The notes under the pieces are model-generated. The model had not been told where the DNA came from. It worked only from the letters and a program-made list of their open reading frames with translations, and made no database searches. The position numbers and the translations under genes were made by a program. DNA of 53,176 bases from Rubrivivax sp. (GTDB lineage Bacteria; Pseudomonadota; Gammaproteobacteria; Burkholderiales; Burkholderiaceae_C): positions 1 to 53,176 of the forward strand of contig JALHPF010000035.1 of assembly GCA_022842595.1 (NCBI GenBank). Reading direction: 5' to 3'. Below, piece by piece: positions 1-7,502 of the stretch; the first letter of the stretch is position 1; each line of letters starts with the position of its first letter.

Positions 1-320
1 CGTACATCCCGTGCCATGCCGACCCTGAACCCTCTTCGCACAAAGCCTGCCGGAACGCCGCCTTGCCTGTTCCAGCGGCCCGGCCCGCGGGAACTTTTGC
101 GCGGCTGTTTCGTCTCAGTGGCAACGGGTACATCGCCTGCAAACATCGCGCAACAGCGCATGAACCAGGCCCGGCCCGCAACGATTTCCCTGCCGCGCAG
201 ACGGGCGACCTGTTCGCCTGCAATCCCCGGGCGCTACCCCTCCTCCTCCCTCTCTCCCTCCTTGGCCCGGGGGCGCTGCGCGGCAGACTTTCCAACCAGG
301 CCAAGCCTGCGGAGGCCCGC
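1..320. other. non-coding leader region upstream of the lipid-modification cluster
   Basis: No convincing gene is seen here. Frames open from positions 16 and 63, but neither has domain-like sequence and the recognisable FAD-binding protein begins only at 321. The region presumably carries the promoter of the eight-gene cluster that follows. I looked for a TGATC-type -35 element of the ChrR/sigma-E class and did not find one by eye. A 27-nt pure pyrimidine tract lies at 237-263. Confidence 0.6.
237..263 (+). repeat. polypyrimidine tract with mirror symmetry
   Basis: An uninterrupted run of 27 pyrimidines sits about 58 nt before the first start codon. Positions 244-262 form a perfect 19-nt mirror repeat centred on T253, reading the same 5'-3' and 3'-5' on one strand. 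Homopurine/homopyrimidine mirror repeats are the known sequence class for intramolecular triplex (H-DNA). Whether it forms one here is inference. Confidence 0.7.
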
Positions 321-1649
321 ATGAAGCGCGTGGTCGTCGTCGGCTCGGGCATTTCGGGCCTCGCCAGCGCGCAGGCACTGGCCAGGCTGCCGGGCGTGCA
401 GGTCACGCTGCTCGAGGCCGGCAGCTATTTCGGCGGCCATACCCACACCGTCGACCTCAGCCTGCCCGATGTGACGGGCGCCAGCGTGACCCACGGTGTG
501 GACACCGGGTTCCTGGTCTTCAACCACCGCACGTATCCGGAACTGGTGAAGTTGTTCCGCGCCCTGGAGGTGGAAACCGCAGCGTCGGAAATGTCGTTCT
601 CGGTGCAGGCGCCCGGACTCGAATGGAGTGGCTGCAATCTGAACACCGTTTTTGCCCAGCGCAGCAACCTGCTCAAGCCGCAATTCCTGGGCATGCTCGC
701 CGACATCGTGCGCTTCAACAAGCTGTGCACGGGTCTGGCCGAGCGCGGCCTGGACGCTGAACTGGCAGAACCGATCGGCAGCTTCCTGGATCGCGAGCGC
801 TTCGGCCAACGCTTCCGCGAAGGCTACTTCCTGCCGATGATCGGCTGCATCTGGTCATGCCCCACCGACCAGATGCTGCAGTTCCCCGTCGCCACCATGA
901 TCCGCTTCTGCCACAACCACGGGCTGATCCAGGTCGCCGACCGGCCGCAATGGCACACCGTGCGCGGCGGTGCCAGGCACTACGTCGACAAGCTGCTGGC
1001 AGGTATTCCCGACGCGCGTCTGAACACCCCCGTGCGCGCCTTGCGGCGTGTCGACGGCGGCACCGCGGTCATGCTGGCCACCGACGCCGGCGAGAGCCGC
1101 TACGACCACGCCGTGCTCGCCTGTCATAGCGACCAGAGCCTGGCCCTGCTGACCGACGCCGAACCGGCCGAACGTGCCGTGCTCGGCGCCGTGCGCTACC
1201 ACCCCAACCGCGCCGTGCTGCACACCGACCCGCGCGTGCTGCCCCGCCGCAAGCTGGCCTGGGCCGCCTGGAACTACGCCCGCGCCGCCCAGGTGCAGCG
1301 CGAACAGGCGGCCGTGTGCCTGCACTACCTGATCAACCGCCTGCAACCCTTGCCCTGGACACAACCGGTGATCGTCTCGCTGAACCCCGACCCGGCGCGC
1401 GAGCCCGACCCGGCCCTGGTGCATGGCAGCTGGGACTACAGCCACCCCGTGTTCGACCAGGCCGCGATCGCCGCGCAACGCCGCCTGCCCGACATCCAGG
1501 ATCGCGCCGCGGTGTCGTTCTGTGGTGCCTGGACCCGCTACGGCTTCCACGAAGACGGCCTGATGTCGGCCCAGGACGTGGTGTCCCGCCTGCAGCAGCG
1601 CTGGCAGGCGCAAGACACGGCAGCCCGCCCTGCGCTGGCAGCAGCATGA
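321..1649 (+). CDS. FAD-dependent amine-oxidase-like oxidoreductase
   Basis: 442 aa flavoprotein of the NAD/FAD-dependent (flavin amine oxidase/phytoene desaturase-like) family. The N-terminal dinucleotide-binding motif GSGISG is at residues 8-13, followed by an acidic residue at the end of the second strand (LLEAGSYFGGHTHT). The ATG at 321 is chosen because the Rossmann strand starts three residues later; the frame is open further upstream but is not protein-like. Its stop overlaps the next start (ATGA), so it is translationally linked to the DUF1365 gene and then to a CFA-synthase-like methylase. In Rhodobacter sphaeroides a homologous flavoprotein-methylase set belongs to the sigma-E/ChrR singlet-oxygen response and to furan fatty acid synthesis. 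A role in oxidising membrane acyl chains is therefore plausible, but inferred from context. Confidence 0.9.
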   Translation: MKRVVVVGSGISGLASAQALARLPGVQVTLLEAGSYFGGHTHTVDLSLPDVTGASVTHGVDTGFLVFNHRTYPELVKLFRALEVETAASEMSFSVQAPGLEWSGCNLNTVFAQRSNLLKPQFLGMLADIVRFNKLCTGLAERGLDAELAEPIGSFLDRERFGQRFREGYFLPMIGCIWSCPTDQMLQFPVATMIRFCHNHGLIQVADRPQWHTVRGGARHYVDKLLAGIPDARLNTPVRALRRVDGGTAVMLATDAGESRYDHAVLACHSDQSLALLTDAEPAERAVLGAVRYHPNRAVLHTDPRVLPRRKLAWAAWNYARAAQVQREQAAVCLHYLINRLQPLPWTQPVIVSLNPDPAREPDPALVHGSWDYSHPVFDQAAIAAQRRLPDIQDRAAVSFCGAWTRYGFHEDGLMSAQDVVSRLQQRWQAQDTAARPALAAA

Positions 1650-2413
1650 CGGCACCGGCGCAGGCCCTCATCGGCATCGGCGAAGTGCGGCACCGCCGCC
1701 TGCGCCCGCGCGACCACGCCTTCGCCTACCCCACCTATTTCCTGATGCTGCCGATGCGCGCGCTGCGCAGCCGGCCTGAAGCAGCCCTGCGCCGCAATGC
1801 CCGCGGCCTGCTCAGCTTTCACGACGCCGACCATGGCGACGGCCGCGCCGATGCCCTGGCCTGGCTGGACGAAGTGCTCACGCTCGAGGGTGTATTCACC
1901 GCCGAGGAGCCGCGCGGCGAAGTCTGGCTGCATTGCTACCCACGGGTGCTGGGCTTCGTCTTCAAGCCTGTCAGCTTCTGGTACTGCCACCGCAGCGACG
2001 GTGCGCTGGCAGCCATCGTTGCCGAGGTCAACAATACCTTCGGCGAACGCCATTGCTACCTGCTGGCCGGGCCCGACGTGGCGCTGGGCCGCGAACTCCA
2101 GGCGCGCAAGGTCTTCCACGTGTCGCCCTTCTGCGCGGTCGAAGGCAGCTATCGCTTCCGCTTCATGCGCACGGCCAGCCGCACGGTGGCCCGCATCGAC
2201 CACGACGACGATGCCGGCGCGCTGCTGCAGACCAGCGTCAGCGGCCGCCTGCAGCCGCTGGACAGCGCGGCGGTGCGCCGCGCCTTCTTCGGCATGCCGC
2301 TGATGACCCTGGGTGTGCTCTTGCGCATCCACTGGCATGCTCTCCAACTGTGGCTGAAACGCGTGCCTTTCTTCAGCAAGCCGGCGCCGCCACAAGCCTT
2401 CATCTCGCGCTGA
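1646..2413 (+). CDS. DUF1365 family protein
   Basis: 255 aa protein of the DUF1365/COG3496 family. Family-typical segments are visible: PRVLGFVFKPVSFWYC near residue 100 and KVFHVSPFC near residue 155. The function is not established; the family is almost always found next to FAD oxidoreductases and cyclopropane-fatty-acid-synthase-like methylases, exactly as here. The start overlaps the preceding stop by 4 nt, which supports co-translation. A hydrophobic stretch near the C-terminus (LMTLGVLLRIHWHALQLWL) suggests membrane association. Confidence 0.88.
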   Translation: MTAPAQALIGIGEVRHRRLRPRDHAFAYPTYFLMLPMRALRSRPEAALRRNARGLLSFHDADHGDGRADALAWLDEVLTLEGVFTAEEPRGEVWLHCYPRVLGFVFKPVSFWYCHRSDGALAAIVAEVNNTFGERHCYLLAGPDVALGRELQARKVFHVSPFCAVEGSYRFRFMRTASRTVARIDHDDDAGALLQTSVSGRLQPLDSAAVRRAFFGMPLMTLGVLLRIHWHALQLWLKRVPFFSKPAPPQAFISR

Positions 2414-2462
2414 ACCGCCGCCCTCGGCACCCACCCACCCGACAAGCACCCACCTGCCGGCC

Positions 2463-3707
2463 ATGACGACGACTTCCTCCAGCACTTCCAGCACCGCCGC
2501 TTCCGACTTCGCCCTACCCGCTTCGGCACCGGCTGCGGCCCGTGCCGTCTTCGGCCTGCTGAGGAACATCCGCGGCGGCACGCTCGACGTGCAGCTGCCC
2601 GACGGCAGCCAGGTGCACTTCGGCCAGACCGAGGCCGGGGGGCGTCGCGCCGCGCTGCGCCTCGTCAGCTGGGACACCTGCAGTGCGGCGCTGAAGGCCG
2701 GCGACATCGGTTTCGCCGAAAGCTACATCGCCGGCCACTGGACCACACCCGACCTCGTGGCCCTGCTCGAACTGTTCATCGCGAACCGCGACGCCATCGA
2801 GTCGGTGATCTACGGCACCTGGTGGGGCAGCCTGGCCTACCGCGTCAAGCACCTGCTGCACCGCAATTCACGCCGCGGCTCGGCCAAGAACATCCACGCC
2901 CACTACGACATCGGCAACCCGTTCTACAAGCTCTGGCTGGACGAGACGATGAACTATTCCAGCGCGCTGTTCGAAGGCGACCTGAAGCGCCCCACGGGCG
3001 AGGCACAGGCCGCCAAGGTGCGGCGCGCGCTGCGCGAATGCCTGGTGCAGCCCGGTGACCGGGTGCTGGAAATCGGCTGTGGCTGGGGCGCACTGGCCGA
3101 GGCGGCCACGGTCGAGTTCGGCGCGAAGATCACCGGCGTGACGCTGTCCAGCGAACAGCTCGCCTGGGCACAGGAACGGCTGGCGGCCAAGGGCCAGGCC
3201 GCGAACGCCGACCTGCGCCTGCAGGACTACCGCGACATCCCCGACGAGGGCTTCGACGCGATCGCGTCGATCGAGATGTTCGAGGCCGTCGGCCGCGAAT
3301 ACTGGACCGGCTTCTTCGCCACGCTGCGCGACAAGCTCAAGCCGGGCGGCCGTGCCTGCATCCAGACCATCACCATCCGCGACGACCTGTTCGCCCGCTA
3401 CGTCAAGAGCACCGACTTCATCCAGCAGTACATCTTCCCCGGCGGCCTGCTGCCCAGCCCCGCCGCCTTCCGCGCCGAAGCCGCCCAGGCCGGCCTGCAG
3501 GTGGTCAACGAACTGGCCTTCGGCAGCGACTACGCCGAGACGCTGCGCCGCTGGCGCGCCAGCTTCATGGCCCAGGACCGCCAGGTGCGGCAGCTGGGCT
3601 TCGACACGCGTTTCATGCGTATCTGGGAGTTTTACCTGGCCTACTGCGAAGCGGCGTTTGCAACCGGCAACACCAGCGTCATGCAGTTCACGCTGCGCCG
3701 GCCATGA
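2463..3707 (+). CDS. cyclopropane-fatty-acyl-phospholipid synthase-like SAM methyltransferase
   Basis: 414 aa, the usual length for CFA synthase/mycolic-acid-cyclase family enzymes, which transfer a methyl(ene) group from S-adenosylmethionine to unsaturated acyl chains of membrane phospholipids. The region HYDIGNPFYKLWLDETMNYS lies around residue 146, the SAM-binding motif VLEIGCGWG around 201, and the EMFEAVGREYW motif around 271. An N-terminal ~120-residue CFA-specific domain is present. With the adjacent flavoprotein and DUF1365 gene it forms the core of a lipid-modification cluster. It could make a methylated unsaturated acyl chain (UfaM-like, on the furan fatty acid route) rather than a true cyclopropane. 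Sequence alone does not decide this. Confidence 0.92.
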   Translation: MTTTSSSTSSTAASDFALPASAPAAARAVFGLLRNIRGGTLDVQLPDGSQVHFGQTEAGGRRAALRLVSWDTCSAALKAGDIGFAESYIAGHWTTPDLVALLELFIANRDAIESVIYGTWWGSLAYRVKHLLHRNSRRGSAKNIHAHYDIGNPFYKLWLDETMNYSSALFEGDLKRPTGEAQAAKVRRALRECLVQPGDRVLEIGCGWGALAEAATVEFGAKITGVTLSSEQLAWAQERLAAKGQAANADLRLQDYRDIPDEGFDAIASIEMFEAVGREYWTGFFATLRDKLKPGGRACIQTITIRDDLFARYVKSTDFIQQYIFPGGLLPSPAAFRAEAAQAGLQVVNELAFGSDYAETLRRWRASFMAQDRQVRQLGFDTRFMRIWEFYLAYCEAAFATGNTSVMQFTLRRP

Positions 3708-3765
3708 GCGCGCCGGGCCGTTCCCAAGCGCTCATCCCGCAGCGCGCAGCGCGAAGGGTCATCCA

Positions 3766-4335
3766 GTGACCACCGGGCTGCGTCGTCGCCAGCTCGTGCT
3801 GCTGGCCGCCGCTGGTGCGGCACTGGCTGGCACGCGTGCGCAGGCCAATGTTGCGCCGCCTGAGGTACTGGCCGAACTGCCCGCGGCACTGCTGCAGGGC
3901 AGCGGCCGGCTGCGGGTCTTCGGCTTCCAGGTCTACGACGCACGGCTGTGGTCGAGCGTGGCCGCCGGCCCCGACACCTGGAGCCAGTCACCGCTGGCGC
4001 TGGAACTGCAGTACCTGCGCAAGCTCGACGGCCCGGCCATCGCCGAGCGCTCGTTGAGCGAAATGCGCCGGCAAGGCGACATCGCCACGGCCACCGCCGA
4101 ACGCTGGCTGGGCGAGATGAAGCGCGTCTTCCCCGACGTCATAGCAGGCGACCGCATCACCGGCGTGCAGCGGCCGGGCGTCGGTGCGCGCTTCTTCGTC
4201 AACGGCAAGCTCAAGGGCGAAGTGCGCGACCCCGAGTTCGCGCGCTGGTTCTTCGGCATCTGGCTGTCGGCCCGCACCAGCGAGCCCGCCATGCGCGACG
4301 CCCTGCTGGGCGGCGCAGGCAACCCCGGGCGATGA
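3766..4335 (+). CDS. chalcone isomerase-like (CHI-like) exported protein
   Basis: 189 aa starting at GTG 3766, the only start that gives a proper signal peptide (LRRRQLVLLAAAGAALAG then TRAQA). The double arginine followed by hydrophobic residues resembles a twin-arginine signal. The mature part carries the CHI-like fold signature (GSGRLRVFGFQVYDARLW near residue 45; GVGARFFVNGKLKGEV near 145). Bacterial CHI-like proteins lack proven flavonoid activity and are thought to bind fatty acids or lipids, which suits the surrounding lipid genes. The stop overlaps the next start by 4 nt. Confidence 0.8.
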   Translation: MTTGLRRRQLVLLAAAGAALAGTRAQANVAPPEVLAELPAALLQGSGRLRVFGFQVYDARLWSSVAAGPDTWSQSPLALELQYLRKLDGPAIAERSLSEMRRQGDIATATAERWLGEMKRVFPDVIAGDRITGVQRPGVGARFFVNGKLKGEVRDPEFARWFFGIWLSARTSEPAMRDALLGGAGNPGR

Positions 4336-5612
4336 CCGCCGCCTGGCGCGGCGGCTGGGCCCAGGGCATGGCCTACGGCGGGCTGGGCCTGCCGCTGGCC
4401 TTCGTGGCGCTGCCGCTGTACGTCGTCCTGCCCAACCATTACGCCAGCGCCTTCGGCATCCCGCTGGCCACGCTGGGCGCGTTGCTGCTGGGTGCGCGCC
4501 TGCTCGACGCCGTGGCCGACCCCTGGATCGGCCGCTGGGTCGACGGCTGGTTCACGCAGTCGGTGCGCCGCCTGCTCGCCTTCGCCGCGGCCGCCGCGGT
4601 GGTGCTGGCCTTCGGCTTTCGCGGCCTGTTCTTCCCGCCGGTGCAGGGCAGCACGGCGCTGCTGGTGTGGTGCGCGGCGCTGCTGGCGGTCACCTACCTG
4701 AGCTACAGCGTGCTCACCGTGCTGCACCAGGCCTGGGGCGCGCGCCTGGGCGGCGACGAAGGCCAGCGGGCACGCATCGTGTCCTGGCGCGAAGGGCTGG
4801 CGCTGCTGGGCGTGCTCGTGGCCAGCGTGCTGCCGTCGGTGGCCGGGCTGTCGGTGACGACCATCGTCTTCGCCGTGGTGCTGGCCCTGGGCCTGGCGCT
4901 GCTGGCGCGGGCGCCGCAGCCGCGCATCGGCACGGCGCCGGCGCAGCCGCCGTCGATGGCCGAGCCATTGCGCACACCGGCCTTCCGGCAGCTGCTGCTG
5001 ATCTACCTGGTGAACGGTGTCGCCAGCGCGGTGCCGGCGACGCTGGTGCTGTTCTTCATCCGCGACCGGCTGCAGGCACCGAGCTTCGAGCCACTGTTCC
5101 TGGCCAGCTACTTTGCCGCCGGCGCGCTGTCGATGCCGCTGTGGGTGCGCGCGGTCTCGCGCTTCGGCCTGGCGCCGGCCTGGCTGGGCGGCATGCTGCT
5201 GGCAGTGGCCACCTTCGCCTGGGCCACCCTGCTGGGAGCCGGCGACGTCACCGGCTTCGTCATCGTCTGCGTCGCCAGCGGCATTGCACTGGGCGCCGAC
5301 CTGTCGCTGCCGGGCGCGCTGCTGGCCGGTGTCATCCAGCGCGCCGGCCATGGCGAACGCCTGGAAGGCGGCTACTTCGGCTGGTGGAACTTCGCGACCA
5401 AGCTGAACCTGGCGCTGGCTGCAGGCATCGCGCTGCCCCTGCTGGGCGTGTTCGGCTATGCCCCAGGCGCCCGCGATGCCGGCGCCCTGCAGGCCCTGAC
5501 CATCGCCTACTGCCTGCTGCCCTGCGGACTGAAGCTGCTCGCCGCGGCCCTGCTTTACACGCAGTGGATCCGCCGCGGCATCGAACCCCCCTTGATGAAA
5601 GCCACCCCATGA
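4332..5612 (+). CDS. MFS transporter, GPH (sugar:cation symporter-like) family
   Basis: 426 aa, about twelve hydrophobic segments, typical of the glycoside-pentoside-hexuronide branch of the major facilitator superfamily (GGLGLPLAFVALPLYVVLP at the N-terminus; LDAVADPWIGRWVD after the second helix is the GPH-type motif). An MFS carrier of this type is a standard member of the CFA/FAD/DUF1365 clusters, where substrate and direction are unknown; a role in lipid movement is only inferred. It overlaps the CHI-like gene by 4 nt and the following lipoprotein gene by 4 nt, so all three are probably co-translated. Confidence 0.87.
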   Translation: MTAAWRGGWAQGMAYGGLGLPLAFVALPLYVVLPNHYASAFGIPLATLGALLLGARLLDAVADPWIGRWVDGWFTQSVRRLLAFAAAAAVVLAFGFRGLFFPPVQGSTALLVWCAALLAVTYLSYSVLTVLHQAWGARLGGDEGQRARIVSWREGLALLGVLVASVLPSVAGLSVTTIVFAVVLALGLALLARAPQPRIGTAPAQPPSMAEPLRTPAFRQLLLIYLVNGVASAVPATLVLFFIRDRLQAPSFEPLFLASYFAAGALSMPLWVRAVSRFGLAPAWLGGMLLAVATFAWATLLGAGDVTGFVIVCVASGIALGADLSLPGALLAGVIQRAGHGERLEGGYFGWWNFATKLNLALAAGIALPLLGVFGYAPGARDAGALQALTIAYCLLPCGLKLLAAALLYTQWIRRGIEPPLMKATP

Positions 5613-6148
5613 AACCTCGTCTTGCCTTGCTGGCCGCTGCCACGCTGGCGGTCACCCTGGCCCTCAGCGGCTGTGCCGGCCCGACCCCGGCCGACTACGC
5701 GGCCGAAAGACCCGTGCTCGACCTGAAGACCTATTTCAACGGCCCGCTCGTCGCCCACGGCCTGTTCACCGACCGCTCAGGCAAGGTCGCGCGCCGCTTC
5801 ACGGTGCAGATGACCGGCACCTGGCAAGGCAACCAGGGCACGCTCGACGAACGCTTCACCTACAGCGACGGCAAGACCGAACGCCGCGTCTGGCGCCTGA
5901 CCGACCTGGGCAACGGCCGCTGGAGCGGTCGCGCCGACGACGTGCTGGGCGAAGCCGTCGGCCTGGCCTCGGGCAATGCGCTGAACTGGCGCTATACGCT
6001 CAAGCTCCCGGTCGACGACAAGGTCGTCGAGGTGCAGTTCGACGACTGGATGTACCTGATGGACGACAAGGTGATGCTGAACAAGGCGGTCATGAGCAAG
6101 TTCGGATTCCGCCTCGGTGAAGTGACGCTATCGTTCTACAAGAATTGA
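5609..6148 (+). CDS. DUF3833 family lipoprotein
   Basis: 179 aa. A signal peptide ending in the lipobox LSGC places the lipidated cysteine at residue 22, so the protein is probably anchored to a membrane in the periplasm. The mature part (KTYFNGPLVAHGLFTDRSGK; FDDWMYLMDDKVMLNKAVMSKFG) matches the DUF3833 family, which co-occurs with CFA-synthase-like clusters in proteobacteria. No catalytic motif is known. Start ATG 5609 overlaps the upstream MFS stop. Confidence 0.87.
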   Translation: MKPRLALLAAATLAVTLALSGCAGPTPADYAAERPVLDLKTYFNGPLVAHGLFTDRSGKVARRFTVQMTGTWQGNQGTLDERFTYSDGKTERRVWRLTDLGNGRWSGRADDVLGEAVGLASGNALNWRYTLKLPVDDKVVEVQFDDWMYLMDDKVMLNKAVMSKFGFRLGEVTLSFYKN

Positions 6149-6194
6149 CTGAGCATCTCCTCGGGCCCCGGCTCGGCATAACCAGAAGGCCTGC

Positions 6195-6980
6195 ATGGCA
6201 CTGAATCCGCGCATCGACAGCTGGGCTGGCCGCACCGTCTGGCTGGTGGGTGCATCCACCGGCATCGGCCGTGCCGTGGCCGAACGCCTGCATGGCCTGG
6301 GGGCGCACGTGGTGGTGTCGGCGCGCAGCCGCGCGGCACTCGACGAGTTTGCCGCCGCCCACCCTGGCAGCGAAGCCCTGGCGCTGGACGCCACCGACCG
6401 CGAAGCGATGCGCGCCGCCGCCGCCGGCATCGTGCAAAGGCAGGGCCGCATCGACCTGGTGGCCTACTTTGCCGGCACCTACACGCCCATGCGCGCCACC
6501 GAATTCGATCTCGACACGGCGCTGCGCCATGTGCAGGTGAACTATGTCGGCGCGCTGTACCTGCTGGACGCCGTGCTGCCCACCCTGCTGGCCCAGGGCC
6601 GGGCCAGGCAGCCGGCGCACCTGAGCCTAGTGTCCAGCGTGGCCGGCTTCCGCGGCCTGCCGCAGTCGCTGGCCTATGGGCCGACCAAGGCCGCGCTGAT
6701 CAACCTGGCCGAGACCCTGTACATGGACCTGGAGGACAGCCATGTGGGCGTGTCCGTCATCAACCCGGGCTTCGTCGAAACCCCGTTGACGGCCCAGAAC
6801 GCCTTCAAGATGCCGGCACTCATCACCCCGGCCCAGGCGGCGCGTGACGTGGTGAGCGGCTGGGAACGCGGCGAATTCGAGATCCACTTCCCCAAGCGCT
6901 TCACTCTCTGGCTGAAGGGCCTGCGCCACCTGCCGTACACCGCCTACTTCGCGGCGGTGCGCCGCTCCACGGGGCTGTAG
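6195..6980 (+). CDS. short-chain dehydrogenase/reductase (SDR)
   Basis: 261 aa classical-SDR-type oxidoreductase, NAD(P)-dependent. The cofactor motif GASTGIG lies near residue 19, the catalytic serine in LSLVSSVAGF near 145, and the YxxxK pair in AYGPTKAAL near 160; all three are intact. It belongs to the same cluster as the CFA-like methylase; SDRs recur in homologous clusters (for example RSP_1087 in Rhodobacter). The substrate is unknown. The gene follows the DUF3833 lipoprotein after 46 nt and abuts the NTF2-like gene with no gap. Confidence 0.9.
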   Translation: MALNPRIDSWAGRTVWLVGASTGIGRAVAERLHGLGAHVVVSARSRAALDEFAAAHPGSEALALDATDREAMRAAAAGIVQRQGRIDLVAYFAGTYTPMRATEFDLDTALRHVQVNYVGALYLLDAVLPTLLAQGRARQPAHLSLVSSVAGFRGLPQSLAYGPTKAALINLAETLYMDLEDSHVGVSVINPGFVETPLTAQNAFKMPALITPAQAARDVVSGWERGEFEIHFPKRFTLWLKGLRHLPYTAYFAAVRRSTGL

Positions 6981-7421
6981 ATGCAGCAGGCCGATGCCGA
7001 AGCCGCGGTGCGCCGCATCCGCAATTTGTTCGAGCAACTCAAGCCCGCCGACTTGGCACGGCTGGACCTGCTCTACACCGACAACGCGCAGTTCAAGGAC
7101 CCGTTCAACGAAGTGCGCGGCGTGCCTGCCATCCGCGCCGTCTTCGAACACATGTTCACGGCGCTGCAGGGCCCGCGCTTCGTCATCCACGACGTGGTGG
7201 TGCAGGGCCACCAGTGTTTCCTGACCTGGGACTTCCTGTTCCACCTGCCCCGGCTAGGGCCGGCAGAGCAGTGCATCCGCGGCAGCAGCCACCTGGTGCT
7301 GGCCGAGGACGGCCGCATCAGCCTGCACCGCGACTACTGGGACGCGGCCGAGGAGCTGTACCAAAAACTACCGCTCGTGGGCGGGCTGATGCGCTGGCTG
7401 AAGCGGCGAGCCTCGCGCTGA
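6981..7421 (+). CDS. NTF2-like (SnoaL-like) protein
   Basis: 146 aa. The fold signature is visible as an N-terminal helix (RIRNLFEQLKPADLARLDLLY), DNAQFKDPFNEVRG, then a beta-rich part ending in HRDYWDAAEELYQKLPLVG. It belongs to the NTF2/SnoaL-like superfamily of small cone-shaped domains that can be enzymes (isomerases, cyclases) or binding proteins. It starts at the base following the SDR stop, so it is coupled to it, and is the last gene of the cluster. Exact function unknown. Confidence 0.85.
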   Translation: MQQADAEAAVRRIRNLFEQLKPADLARLDLLYTDNAQFKDPFNEVRGVPAIRAVFEHMFTALQGPRFVIHDVVVQGHQCFLTWDFLFHLPRLGPAEQCIRGSSHLVLAEDGRISLHRDYWDAAEELYQKLPLVGGLMRWLKRRASR

Positions 7422-7502
7422 AAGCCGGGCGTGGCATAGTCGCCCAATCGCACGGGTGCCTCACCGTCCCCGAGGCGGCCACTTCGGCGCCGGGCGTCGT
7501 TC

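Noticed and set aside
63..320. Upstream extension of the FAD oxidoreductase
   Set aside because: The extra residues are not protein-like and precede the start of the Rossmann strand, which fits ATG 321.
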